Shown in pieces: positions 1 to 11,374 of a stretch of 64,000 bases of DNA. A program made the translations under genes and the position numbers. The stretch is taken from the NCBI RefSeq assembly GCF_963678635.1, contig NC_087070.1, positions 5,798,539-5,862,538 of the forward strand. Reading direction: 5' to 3'. The first letter of the stretch is position 1. Each line of letters opens with the position of its first letter. The notes under the pieces are model-generated. The model had not been told where the DNA came from. It worked only from the letters and a program-made list of their open reading frames with translations, and ran no database searches. Source of the DNA: Symsagittifera roscoffensis (Eukaryota; Xenacoelomorpha; Acoela; Convolutidae).

Positions 1-2133
1 ATTAAAATATCAAAAATTCACTAAATCAGAATTATCATTGAAATTTTGCCTTATATATCAAATAACAAGCAAAGTTATGGTAGTTATATGTACGAAAATT
101 CATTCAAAACTGGCAGAGAACTTGAAATACTACCACCCGTAAAAAGTAATCTCTGATAAAGTCTCTAAAATGTCTTGAAATATTTGCAGGCTTTAACATA
201 CCAGAAAAAAGCTAACAGCTGTCTAATTTGGCTACTGTTTGAAGACTCTCTTCAACTTTTGAGCAACATAAACCGAAAGTGCTAATCATACAATTCCATA
301 AACTTAAAGTATATGAAAAAAAACCTAGTCATATTATTTTCATACACTTGGCTAAAATGGTGTCATTGAATGGCCAAAATTTTTTTTCTTGTTATGGCAT
401 AAAATTAGGTTTATCGTTCTAAAAAGAAAGAAAAACTTTTTGTCAAAAAAATGCTAACAATAGAATTTCCATATAAAGGAGCTTGTATGTCTAACATTTG
501 TTTGATGGCAACAAATACTTTCAAAATTGCCCCAGAATTAATTTTTAAGTTTTTTTTCCAAACGCAAATCGATTTTTCTTCTCAAACGAACATAATCCAA
601 AAAAAAATTGCATGGGAAATTTAAGTTTTTGCGTGTATAACGTAGTTCTGGATGCACAAATGTTGGATTTTTTTTCATTTTTCGCTTAATAACTTTTTTT
701 CAAAAACACTAAAAACTCCTATTGGAATATTTATGTATGCCTTGAGCAATGTCTGATAACTTGAAAACTCAAATTTAAAAAACCATCGTTGAAAAATTTT
801 GCCAAAATTAAAAAATTAAACTTCATAACTGTTATTTTCGTTATATCATTTGCGTAAGACAGCTCTAAGACAATTCAGGTCGCTTTCTTTTTATTGTCCA
901 ATCCATAACCATTCAACTTTTGGGGACTCCAGCTTTGAAAAAACCAAGGTTTTTGTCACTTGCGTTCGGTTACGAACACAACCCAAAAGTTTTCATAAAA
1001 TCAAAATTAGAAAAAAATCAAACTCTCTGGCTTATGCAAAAAGACAATTTTCATATAATAAAAAATGCTTATCATAGAGATTTGTACAATTTTTTGTACG
1101 TATGGAAATGTAGAGAAAGAAGTTTTTTATTTATGAAAACTATATGGTTTTTGGTCAACCCGGGTGTATCTCGAGTCTCTCTTAATTTAATTTTACATAT
1201 ATATTAACTTGCTTATACAAAACTCCAGGAAAACCTCGATTACAGTGAAGCTTTCTAAAGCTCTTCGAAATTGTTTTTCAGTTAAAAAATGGTTTTTTTT
1301 GTATTGATATTAATTGGAAAACAATTTGTCCGCCAAAAAAAGCTCAGAAATTTTCTGTATAGTGTTTTACTTTCTTCTAAGTTTCTACATAAAAGCTTTT
1401 CTACGTTTCTACTTATTACTAAGTTTCTACTTATTTAATAAAATTTGGATTTTTTTTCGCCAAAAAAACTAGCAAATTTAATTGTCAATTTTTGCTGAAA
1501 TTGAAATTCTATAATTCAAAACTTGTTTTAGAAAATTTTTTTCAATAATTATCTAAATTAGTTAAATTGGAGCTAATTAGGGAAAAATTAATTTTTGAAG
1601 ATTTTTTCAATTTGAGATGTTTTAAACTAGTTCTGATGCTAGAGAGTGAAAAAATCAACAAATATTTTAATTGAATTCTTCATATTTCTAAAATTGTGCT
1701 CTATTGTGACCTTTTTCGTTAATTATCTGGCTGCTAGTTCGTTTAATCACACTATGCACAAAAAGGCGCACGTTTAAAATAAAATCATTTTTTACATCTT
1801 TTTTATAAATGTGATCAAACTCTATGTGCACAGCTATTCTTCATTCTAACTTGCAGAAAACAATGTGCAAAATTATTTTTAAATTTTTTTTAAGTTCAAA
1901 TTAATTGAGTTCAAGATTAAGCAAATTCAAACTTTTCTCATGCAAATGTCAAAATTGGTAAACAGTGATCAAATTAACCAAATAATTGATTATTTTGTTT
2001 TTAAACAGAAAAATCTTTTCGTGTTTTTAGCCGATGTTCAGTATTATTTTGCGCAGCGTCGTAGCTTCGTCAGTGTTAATAAATCGACGTTATTGTTGTA
2101 AATGCTTGCATATTGAGATAAGAAAAGGGTGAA
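1..2133. other. AT-rich spacer, no gene seen
   Basis: Long A and T runs and short open frames only. No frame carries a recognisable domain, no donor/acceptor pair joins open frames convincingly, and no terminal repeats were found. Confidence 0.6.
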
Positions 2134-2186
2134 TCAGAATGGTTGCGCGGATGACCGGAAGTTATGGGTTGATCTGTGGGAATAAC
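2134..2186 (-). pseudogene. Last-exon fragment paralogous to the Ser/Arg-rich gene at 5890-6410
   Basis: On the minus strand the frame ending at TGA 2134-2136 reads SHRSTHNFRSSAQPF and then stop. The gene at 5890-5985 ends SHSSSHNFRSSGTPF and stop, and the nucleotides match closely across the shared stretch and stop codon. A splice acceptor (CCCACAG) would start the exon at 2173 in phase 2, unlike phase 0 in the paralogue. No matching first exon was found upstream, where a diverged family A element lies. It is therefore either the surviving 3' end of a broken gene or a gene whose first exon is beyond the element or in the gap at 2847. Homology is seen directly; function is unknown. Confidence 0.5.
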
Positions 2187-2232
2187 ACAGTTTTGTTAGT
2201 GTGTACCCGTTTAACGAGCAAATCTTAAATAG

Positions 2233-2671
2233 AACAAGACTGCTCGTATATCAGGGCAATAAAAACCCGAATCGTCCGGCTGTCCATTAAATTATATCGA
2301 ACAAATTTTGGGAAAGTAAAACATTGAAAAACTATAAGTTTTGGACAAAATCAAAGATGAATTACAAACATTGAGTTCTATGACACTAATACGACCGGTT
2401 AGCAAGCCTCAATTCCATTCAGAACGGTTTCGTTGCGCGGATAATTTGCCACGCATGAAAAAACTCGTCTTAAGCTTTCAACTTCAACTGAATGAAATTT
2501 TCAAAGCGTGCATAACTTAGTCCTGAGAAAATGGTTTTTGATTTCAAGGAGTCGATATCTTCAATAGGGTATGAACGTTTTTTGATAAAAAATTTAAATT
2601 GCCAAAAGTTGACTGAATAAAAAAATATCCCAAGCATAATTAATCCGTTTTTTTTTTGAAAATCGGAACAA
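2233..2671 (-). mobile_element. Family A element, diverged subfamily (A14)
   Basis: Begins with AACAAGACTGCTCG, the reverse complement of the family right end, and ends near 2671 with CGGAACAA, the left end. The interior is strongly diverged from the main group but matches the copy at 61532-62034; translated shadows of both share the string IEDID. This marks an older subfamily. Confidence 0.65.
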
Positions 2672-2846
2672 TTATAGGAGTTAATAGTTCGAAGTTCCAG
2701 TGAAAACAATTGTGATGGAATAAAGGAGGAAAGTTAAGTTCTGTACAACACATCGGGTTGGTCAAAACTTTTAAATATACAACTTAACAAGCTTATGGTC
2801 AGTCAATTCCATATAGTTCCAATTATACAGAAACGTTGTTGAAAGC

Positions 2847-3046
2847 NNNNNNNNNNNNNNNNNNNNNNNNNNNNNNNNNNNNNNNNNNNNNNNNNNNNNN
2901 NNNNNNNNNNNNNNNNNNNNNNNNNNNNNNNNNNNNNNNNNNNNNNNNNNNNNNNNNNNNNNNNNNNNNNNNNNNNNNNNNNNNNNNNNNNNNNNNNNNN
3001 NNNNNNNNNNNNNNNNNNNNNNNNNNNNNNNNNNNNNNNNNNNNNN
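2847..3046. other. Assembly gap of 200 N
   Basis: Exactly 200 N, so this is a fixed-size scaffold gap and not a measured distance. Open frames through it are meaningless. Confidence 0.98.
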
Positions 3047-3059
3047 AACCTGGCACATA

Positions 3060-5360
3060 TAACAAGCTCCAAAAACGAGCTACAGCTATGTCTTATTTAT
3101 TAAAAATACAAAATCAGGATTCGATTCGAAAAACTATTCTTACACACCTTCAAACTAGATCATAAAACTTTTTTCGAGTCTAAAAAATAATTGCGGGCAT
3201 CATTACTGGGTGATGAGACACATTCATATCTACCTGGTTTTTTCTCTAAATAATTGTTTTGACTCTACGAATTATCCAATTTGAATATTCAGAGAATCTC
3301 AATTCAAACTAAAAGCTAAGTTTTTCATCCTTACTTTTCGAGATATTGACATGTAAAGAAGATTAAAACTCCAGTCTTGGACAATGGAACGCTCAGTTTT
3401 CGTTCCAATAAGAAAAACACCTAACAGTAAAGCAATACGAAAATCGGACCTCAAAAAATGAGACCAGCAAATAAGAAGGGTTTTCAAAAGTTTAAAAATT
3501 TCAAAACTAAAGTTTTTATCACATCATTGGGAGTAAATTGTATTCAAACCAAAAATGAAGACAATTCTTAGCCACTCGTTTGAAACCGCGCAGTTATTTT
3601 AATCTTTGGTCGCCGCATTTTTGTTACGCAATTCAAAAAAGTCAACATTCTGGCAAAATGTTGGTAACAAATTTCATCATGAATTTGCAACGTATTTCTT
3701 GTAAAAATTGATCATTTACTGCTCGGTAGAGAAAAACTACTAACGTTTAATACAAAGAAACTAGAAAAGGTTCAGTTGATAAATCTTAATGCTAAACAAG
3801 TTCAGTTATTCGGCGGCTGAAATGAATGGAGCAAGTTTTATTGAGGAGCATTTGCACAACCTGGTACTTTAACCAAGCTTCATTGACGTGCTTAAACCAT
3901 AGATTAAAAAAGTATTTTGTTATTAGATTTACAATAAACATGATAAAATGCTTTTTTTTGAATTGTTTGTACATATCACACTTTCACACTACATCACAAA
4001 AATTTATTCAATCCGAAAATGATTGTTGTGGGCACCATTAAACGGGTTGCGACATCTCAGCTCTAGTTTTTTCTGATTTTTCTCTAAAAATTTTGTTTCG
4101 ACACTAAGCATCATGCAATTTAAAATTTCAGAGGACTTAATTCAAATTACAGCTTTGACTTTCTTCATTTTTTGCAGAGATATCATCGTGCAAAAAAGTT
4201 CATGGTCCTACCTTGGACGTTTGAATGCTCAATTTTTATTACAATAAAAAAAACGCCAAAAAATGAAGCAAATACTTAAATCGGAACTCAAAAATCTGAG
4301 GAAAGCATATATGTTAAGTTTTGAAAGTTTGATTGTTGTTCATTTGAACTATCTGTTAAATAAGGGGAGCTACATTGACTTGCTTAAAATAGAGATAAAC
4401 TGTTCTGTTTATTAAACTTACAGTAATTAAATTAGGTTTCGTTTTCAAAATTGTTTGTTTTTAATTATTACACCTTCACAATTGTTTTCAACTCTCGCCA
4501 TGAAATTGACTTGATTTTTTTCTCAAAAAGTATCAATTGGCGTATATTAAAAATTACAAGAAAAAATGAATTAAAACAAGACTGCTCGTATCAAGGCGAA
4601 GCCCTGAATGTTCCGACTGCCTTTTAGGGTTTATAAAGCAGCAGTAATAACATAAAAAAATTAAATCAAATATAATAAAATGAAATTTTTTTTCTTCTAA
4701 AATTTGAAATTTTTAATGAAAATCATCCGCTCACACGCCATATAAAGTACAAAAAGAGAGATTTCGTTCCTTGCCACAAATCAATTATGGCAAATAAGCT
4801 TCGTTCAACCAATTTGGAATAGTTTATTGGACGGATTAAATCTCCGCTTACGCGTTAACAGCGCGAATTATATCGCTCGTTAATTGTCCCAAAGTGTTCA
4901 AAATGGCTATCTTTAAACCTTCATAACTTTACGAAAAATGATCACAAGTGAAATATGTTTTCAAATTTAAGCTCAGGACAACAATACCTTTTGAATGATA
5001 TAGAAAATTCCGTCAAAAATAGCTAGTAAAAAAGTCAAAATTTGTCTGAAGAAAAAAAACCCACCTCGAGCACAAATATACCGTTACTTTCGTATCGAAA
5101 GTCGGAACAAAAATTTCACTTGAGGTTAAATGAGTTGAGTTCTCTGTTTAAAAAGTGAAACAATTTTGATTGGTATCAATTTGAACAATCTGAAACATCA
5201 AACGAGCTTCATAAATATACTTAAACTATGTATAAACACGTTTTGCTAATTTAATATATGACAGTCCGAATGCGAAATTAAAACTTGTTAGTTTGCATGT
5301 ATCACGTCTTCGCACTATGTCAAAAAAATTTATTCGAACCCGAATTGAGAGTTAGAAACT
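3060..5360. repeat. Diverged local repeat, about four partial copies, one split from the rest by family A
   Basis: Blocks at about 3060-3500, 3840-4330, 4340-4480 and 5170-5350 share ordered segments: a GAGCTTCAT-like word, a TGCTTAAAC-like word, AGATTTACAATAAACATG-like text, an AATTTATTC(A/G)A word followed by CCGAAAATGA-like text, and a tail with a TTGGACNNTGGAACGCTC-like segment. Similarity is patchy. The family A copy at 4575-5110 lies between the third and fourth blocks. No terminal repeats or coding domain were identified. Confidence 0.45.
4575..5110 (-). mobile_element. Family A element, full length (A1)
   Basis: Reverse orientation. The right terminus is AACAAGACTGCTCGTATC at 4575 and the left terminus, with CGTATCGAAAGTCGGAACAA, is at 5110. 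The interior carries the family marks: CGCCATATAAAGTAC, CGGATTAAATCTCCGCTTAC and the CGCG-rich segment CGCGAATTATATCGC. The right hairpin has one mismatched base pair (CAAGGC against GCCCTG). Confidence 0.9.
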
Positions 5361-5501
5361 TGATTTTCCATTATAATTTTACAATTACCGCTGTTTTCTT
5401 TTCCCGGTAGTTTCGAAGTGCTCAAAAAAATTTTCCAGGAAGAATCTTGGGAGTCTACTTAAATATTTTCTTAAGTTGTTTTATTTTTCTCTCGCTTAAT
5501 T

Positions 5502-5511
5502 CTCTCTCTTT

Positions 5512-5550
<39 letters not shown>

Positions 5551-5556
5551 GCTTTC
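5502..5556. repeat. (CT)n microsatellite
   Basis: A pyrimidine-only tract with an uninterrupted TC run of about 14 units at 5518-5547, flanked by TTTCTC variants. Confidence 0.9.
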
Positions 5557-5889
5557 TACTCGCTCACATACATGTAAACTATTTTTGTTGCGGCAAACTA
5601 CTGAAAAATATCCCACCAAGATTTATCTATTCCGAGCTCTAAGAACAATTTAAAAAACATTTGCTAAAGTTTTTCAAATTAATAAAAACAAACTTTTGGA
5701 TAAGCATCAGAATTTATAGATTTTCTACAATTATTGATTGAATGATCGAATCACTTGATGAACTAATAGTTTTTAATTCTAGCATTATTAGTCTCTTTTT
5801 GTTGCAGTTTCTGCTGTTTTGAGTTGCGCACAGTTGCTGGTGATTTTTTGCGGTGATTTTTTGCATGTTGTCAGTAGTAGCAGTGTGAA

Positions 5890-6410
5890 TCAGAATGGTG
5901 TTCCGGATGATCGGAAGTTGTGGGAAGAACTGTGAGAGTAACTTCCACCAAATGGACTTCCATGAGTGGATCGGTGGCTGTAGCTCTGAAATGAAGAATA
6001 CTTGAAAAACATTTTTTGCCAAACTACCGTTTTGAAATCAAATTTTGTTTTCGCTTTCGTCAACTAAACTCCTCAACGAAAGTAGTTTATTTTCTGAGAA
6101 CACTTTTTGATCAAAACTGAGCGTTAGTTTTTTTAAACTAACATCTCGTCATTTTTTTTCTGAAAATTGAAAAAGAATCTAAGATAGAATTTAACTTGTG
6201 AAGTTTGATGAGTTTACTAAGATTTTTCAAACCAATAACCTAAATACTCTTAGTAATAGCGTTAGTAATAAATAGTGCTAGATGTCTTACCGAAGAGTGC
6301 ATTGCACCTGCTCCCCCCACCATTCCAATTCGGGGGGCACGGGGACTAGGGGAGGATCTTCTGTAGGACGACCTCCTCATACTGCTTTGTCTCATCTGGT
6401 ACATTGGCAT
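5890..6410 (-). CDS. Small Ser/Arg-rich protein, two exons
   Basis: Exon 1 is 6410-6291 (40 codons from ATG) and ends at GTAAGA. Exon 2 is 5985-5890 after the acceptor CTTCATTTCAG, in the same phase 0, and ends in TGA. The 71-residue product is strongly basic and low in complexity: an N-terminal half rich in Met, Arg and Ser with RRSSYRRSSPSPR and PRIGM, then a Ser/His/Gly/Tyr half ending HNFRSSGTPF. No signal peptide or membrane segment is visible. The first ATG (6410) was chosen; a second Met follows two codons later. A paralogous last exon lies at 2134-2186, and the PRIGM stretch recalls the GM motifs of the genes at 27 and 35 kb. SP/SR composition fits a nucleic-acid-binding protein, possibly a sperm nuclear protein; that is inference. 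The intron is 305 bp. Confidence 0.6.
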
Positions 6411-6878
6411 ATTTGATCACAGAATGTTCTAGAACTTTCGGGAAATTTCAATTCTCTGAGAGATTTAGAAGACTTTTGTTAAAGCTTTCGATTTCGGAGT
6501 TTCAATTGATGCTGCTTGAATGGAAAGTTTGAACACTTTTGAGTATTTATAATAGCGGTTGTGTTTTCAACAATGGAAATATATTTGTATTTTGACTATT
6601 TGCAAATATGGTATTTTGGGAAACTTTGATCCGAACATATTGTTTGTTTGATGGGAATACTTTTCAGGTGGATAATGTTACTCACTCAATGATTAAACTC
6701 AAATCTGTTCTGTTTTTCAAACCTACGAAATATTTAAGCTATATATGGATCAAATACTAGATTAAGTGTGTATAATGTTCCTGAGATGGATTTATCACGC
6801 GTTCTTTTATTATCTGAAGTGAATTGTGATGGCGCTGATGATAATGGATAAAGATTTTAACTTCAAGGGACATTTTTT

Positions 6879-7076
6879 GAACCAAGTTAACATCCTCCCC
6901 CAAGCACGTTTAGGGGGAGGATGTTAACTTGGTTCTAAGTGGGAGATTTCAGCCAACCAGAATTGAACTTTTCACACGCAGCGCTTAGCAAATTTATTTG
7001 AGGATGGAGCTAGGGTGGAGGATCTTAACTTGGTCTATTTGGGTTGGGGGGGGGAAGGATGTTAACTTGATCCCAT
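6879..7076. mobile_element. Small foldback element with a perfect 23-bp hairpin
   Basis: 6879-6901 and 6913-6935 are exact reverse complements around an 11-nt loop; the arm contains AAGTTAACATCCTCCCC. The same word recurs as GGATCTTAACTTGG near 7020 and GGATGTTAACTTGATCC near 7058, so 6879 to about 7076 may be a small element with inverted ends. A related pair occurs at 63940-63998. No coding capacity. Confidence 0.5.
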
Positions 7077-7329
7077 TTTGTTTTACTTCAGCGTTAAGAT
7101 AGTTAGTAGAAAATTTTTCACTAATTTTGAAAATATGCGGAATATTTTTTAAACTTTTGTTCAATAAGGTTTCCACACGTGATATGACATAAATTTAAAA
7201 TATAAATGGCTAATTCATGCGACAAAAATTTCTTACATATTCACCAGGTGATACTAAAAAATTGGCATCAAAGTCAAGAAAAAACAAAAACTACCGGTAG
7301 CTATATTTTCTAGTCAAACAAAATATCGA

Positions 7330-7960
7330 AAAACAGACAATTATTGCCGCAATTGGAGTTGGACCCCTGGACATGAAATTACCCGGGTCGAGGTTGTGGT
7401 TTTATGCTGAGACAATGACGACCAAGTTTTGGTAATTTTGAGTATTGTAACAACGCGGCGACCAAAATTTGTTAAAAATCCAGACTGAGGCAATGTGCCC
7501 GAAAAAAAAGTTCACAGCGAAGTAAACGTTTTGAGTATTTTAACGGTCGAAAAACGTTTCGACGATGTAGACCCCAGTTCGCCTCCCCTAAAGCCCTAAC
7601 GAGACCTTTTTTTAGATTATCGAGACTGGCTTTTTTAACCATATCGCGACTAATCTTTCGAACATGTTATGACTTTTTATCGAACAAGTACCGACTAATT
7701 TTTGGTCAGAAAACACGACTATGATTGCGACTAAATTCCTGACCATCGCGACCCAGATACGGTTTTTTCAGACTGTTTTCTTGAATGAAGGACCCTGTTC
7801 AGACTGTGGCTTTTCGGTCGCTGAATTAGTATCGGTGCGGCTGACAAAACTGGAAAATCAAACGGGAATCCGAACCCGGAAATACTCTTTCAGCTGCAAT
7901 TTAGAAAAAAAAATTTTTTTGAAAATAAAAAATAGCCAGGGAAGTCTTTTATCTTTGATG
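7330..7960. other. Unannotated stretch with dispersed CGACTAA/CGAGAC words
   Basis: Between 7590 and 7830 the words CGAGAC, GCGACTAA and CCGACTAA recur at irregular spacing, giving a higher CpG density than the surroundings. No domain, intron or terminal repeat was recognised. Confidence 0.3.
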
Positions 7961-8009
7961 ATTGGAAGGTAATGAATCATTTGTCAGACAACTCGTTTGT
8001 GATTTCTTA

Positions 8010-8538
8010 TTGTTCCGAGTTTCGGAACAAAAGTAACGGAATATTTGTGCTCGGGGTGGAATTTTTTTTTCTTCAGACAAATTTTGACTTTCGAACTAGC
8101 CTTTTTGGCGGAATTATTGTTTATCATTCAAAAGGTATTGTTGCCTTGAGCTTAAATTTGGAAAGATATTTCCCCTGTGATCATTTTTTGTAAAGTTATG
8201 GGGGTTCAAAGATTGCCACTTTGGGCAATTGGGGACAATTAACGCGCGATATAATTCGCGCTATTAACGCGTAAGCAAATATTTAATCCGTCTCAGAAAT
8301 CGTTCCAAGTTGGTTGAAAGAAGCTTATTTGTCATATTTGTTTTGTTACAAGGAGCGAAATCCATCCTTTTGTACTTTATATGGCGTGTGGGGGGATGAT
8401 TTTCACAAAAAATCTCAAATGTTTTTTTTTTTTCATTTTGTTTTATTACATTTAAGTTGTTCATCTTATTACTGCTCCATAGACCTTGAAAGGGAGTCGG
8501 AACATTTATGGATTCGCACTGATACAAGTAGTCTTGTT
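8010..8538 (+). mobile_element. Family A element, full length (A2)
   Basis: Starts TTGTTCCGAG with a damaged left hairpin, then the diagnostic GTGCTCGGGGTGG, the paired TTAACGCG words around 8240-8270, GGCGTGTGGGGGGATGA and the right end CAAGTAGTCTTGTT. The right hairpin is decayed (TGGATTCGCA). Confidence 0.88.
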
Positions 8539-8762
8539 TTTATGTGTTTTTTTTCAGTTCCACTTGTGCATTTTTCAGATACAGAAAAATTTTAATGAGC
8601 AAAAAGTAATGAGCTCATTTAGTACCTTTAAACGGCTCGATCACAATTTGATTCTTGACGAAAACAGAAATGAAAACAGAAATTTTAGAAAACTATTCAA
8701 TTTAATAATCCTAATTAACAAACTTGTTCCAACCTTTTCATGTGGCAACTTCAGCGAAACGA

Positions 8763-9252
8763 GAGCGAAGCCCTGAATGTTCCGACTGTCTTTTTAGGTC
8801 TATGGAGCAGTTATAAGATGAAACATTATATTGTATTGAAATAGAAAGAAAAAAAATATTATTTAAAAACTCCCCCGACACGCGATATAAAAAACAACGA
8901 GATAGATTTCAGTCCTAGTAACAAATCAATTAATGCAACGAAGCTTCCTTCAAACAAATTGAAACACTTTCTAAGACGGATTAAATCTCCTCTTACGCGT
9001 TAGTAGCGCAAGATATATCAGGCGTTAAATGTCCCAAGTTGGTTCAATGCTAAACTTCTAAACCCCCAGAACTTTACGAAAAAGGATCACAGGGAAAAAT
9101 CTTTTCGAAGTCTAGCTCAAGACAACTACACTTTTCAAAAGATACAAGAAATTCCGTCAAAAATGGCTAGTTAAAAAGTCAAAGATTGTCTGAAGAAAAA
9201 AACCACCCCGAGTACAAATATTCCGGTACTTTCGTTACGAAAGCCGGAACAA
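8763..9252 (-). mobile_element. Family A element, right end truncated (A3)
   Basis: Reverse orientation, entering at GCGAAGCCCTGAATG; the last ~20 bp of the right terminus are missing. It ends at CCGGAACAA (9252). It lies tail to tail with A2, 224 bp apart, so the two form an inverted pair. Confidence 0.85.
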
Positions 9253-10245
9253 TAAGTAAATTTCACGTAATTAAAATAGAATGACTCAGTTAATTTAAAC
9301 ACTTGTAATTAGATTTATCACCAACAAATGAATCAAAAATTTCCGATATTAGTTAGCATCATAGTCTGCTGTTGGAATGTTTATAGCCTATTCTAGTTTT
9401 ATTTAATCGATTTTTGATAACTGAGTTTCCAATTTTTGGTGTCTTGCTTTTCGCTTTGGTGTCCGGCTGAAGCTTTTGAGTTTCAGAAAATTGTTTCTCA
9501 CATTATAATGCCGACTTAGATTGATTCGAAGCCAGATACTTGCGCAAACCAAACTTTTCAAAACGAACAAAAAAAACAGATAATTGATAAAAAAAATTTA
9601 ATGACGCCGAAATATGGGAAATGGCCAATGTCTCGTTGCACTGAATGGGCTCAAAAAATAGGTTAAACGGGAAAAAAATCAGTAAAAAAGGTTAAGTTTG
9701 AATGCATATTTGGCTTCCTGCAACTGTTTGAAAATTCAAACTCAAAACTTCTTAGCTTATAGACTTTCTTTTAAAAAAGCCACAAGTAAAAGATGGATTT
9801 GTATGGATTTGTGTTTCATATTCAACAAACTATACCAAGAGATTTAATATTAAATAACATAATAAAGTCAAACGCAGAAAAAGAAACAGTTAAACCCTCT
9901 TTTTTTTTCGGCGGTCATATATATCGTTTACTGCAAGCCTGGCTACTATTATAGTCTAATTTTTAGTAATTTTTAATTAATAGTAACATTTGACAAAAGT
10001 CGTCAAAAACATCACTGTTTTAGTCATTTTGAGTTTATATCAAAATTTCATTTTTTTTGCGTTTTTAATGTAAGTTACAAACGCGCGATTTTAATGTAAT
10101 TTTTAAACGCCATTTTGAGAGGATCAACATCAAATTGAATTTTCTTGTTTCTTTTCACACAATTGTGTTGGCCAGATTTAAACTTTACTTTCAACCCGTG
10201 TTATTAGAAAAGTGATTCAGATTATATAACTGAATTGCAACTTTA
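9253..10245. other. AT-rich spacer
   Basis: No gene, terminal repeat or recognisable domain was seen. Long A and T runs dominate. Confidence 0.5.
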
Positions 10246-10296
10246 ACAAACTGCGTGTACCAAGGTTATGCCTTGAATGCTCCAACCTCCAATCAA
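10246..10296 (-). mobile_element. Family A right-end fragment at the broken edge of the gypsy element
   Basis: ACTGCGTGTACCAAGG, then GCCTTGAATGCTCCAAC, aligns with the reverse-strand family right end (ACTGCTCGTATCAAGG, then GCCCTGAATGTTCCGAC). Only about 50 bp remain, just beyond where the retroelement pol sequence stops. Confidence 0.5.
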
Positions 10297-10313
10297 AATA
10301 TCTCGTATGTTTA

Positions 10314-10726
10314 TTAATGAAAGTTAGTTTGATTGGGCTTCCTCGAACTACCTATGCAAATTGACAATTCAACCAGCCAGGTAATTAGTAAAACAATGAG
10401 TTCTGTTGGTGGGAGAAAAATATTATCAATTTCTAGTTTTGATAGGGGAATTGCGTCAAGTGGGTCATAGAGGTCAAAAACTTGATTTATTGTGTATTTT
10501 GAATCGTTTATTTGTGGTCCTGATAAATTTATTTTATCGGTCAAATTTTCTTTTTCAATTAATGGAATTTTTTAGTATTATTTTTTATCCATTGTGAGTA
10601 TGGAATTGGTTTAAAGGTAGATGTACCTAATAAATCAACTTCATAGTGATTATTTTGGCAATCTAGGTAGAGTGGAAAATGTTGTAGATTATTTATTTGT
10701 GATTGATCAATGTCAGTTTTTACTGC
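10314..10726 (-). pseudogene. Post-RNase H pol tail of the gypsy element, frameshifted
   Basis: Open minus-strand stretches continue after the RNase H domain, including a 76-codon one at 10314-10544 with QINDSKYTINQVFDLYDPLD. They look like spacer between RNase H and integrase. No integrase motifs follow, so the element was truncated here. Confidence 0.5.
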
Positions 10727-11374
10727 CTATTTGCATTCTAATCGGGGTGATGTTTCATCTTTTGCAAGATAGAATTTTATATTCTTTGGTATTTCAACAG
10801 TAGTTTTTCGTGTAAGTAGTTCAGGTGGCGTATTTCTACTTAATGTATCTGGTAATGCAAGGTTTTTTCCTGCTGTCCAAACTATATGTAAGTTTGGGAA
10901 TTTCCTTAAAATTATTTGAAATCTATAAACTCTATGATTTGGATTTGATTTTTGTGTGAAAAGAAATATAATTGGTTTATGATCTGTAAATAAAACTGTT
11001 GAGTGTTTTGATCCAAGTATCAGAAATTCGTATTCTGTAAGTGTGTAAATTATGGCTGTACATTCTCTCATTAGAGTAGAGAGTCGTAGCGCGGCTTGTT
11101 TGAAAAATCGTGAATTCATTTTATTTGTTCCACTATGTGATTGTAATAATGCTGCGCCGATGCCAAAATTTGAAGCATCGCACATTGCATAGAATGGTTG
11201 GTTTGGATCTGGAACTGTGTTTGAAATTTGTTCTGTCAAAAGTCTTTTAATTTCTTCAAATCGTGTTTGATGTTCAGTGGTCCATTCAAAATTATTTTGT
11301 TGTCTGAGGATGTTATAAAAAGGTTTTAAGTATAACTGCATTCTGTAAACATATTTACTTAAGAATTTCAACAT
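10727..11374 (-). pseudogene. Gypsy-type pol: reverse transcriptase C-terminus and RNase H
   Basis: A 215-residue open frame starts in the RT thumb/connection (FLSKYVYRMQLYLKPFYNIL, then a typical tryptophan segment FEWTTEHQ). It runs through an RNase H domain with CDASNFGIGAALLQ, the active-site aspartate in TDHKPI, and the terminal GKNLALPDTLSRN that resembles ADALSR in other gypsy elements. Upstream pol lies in another frame, so the enzyme cannot be made intact from this copy. The 3' boundary is the end of the open frame, not a natural stop. Confidence 0.88.

Noticed and set aside
2836-3165. Open frames across the N gaps (also 50063-50438)
   Set aside because: They are open only because N codons are not stops.
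5502-5556. Ser/Leu-rich peptide from the CT tract
   Set aside because: Translation of a microsatellite, with no supporting exon structure.
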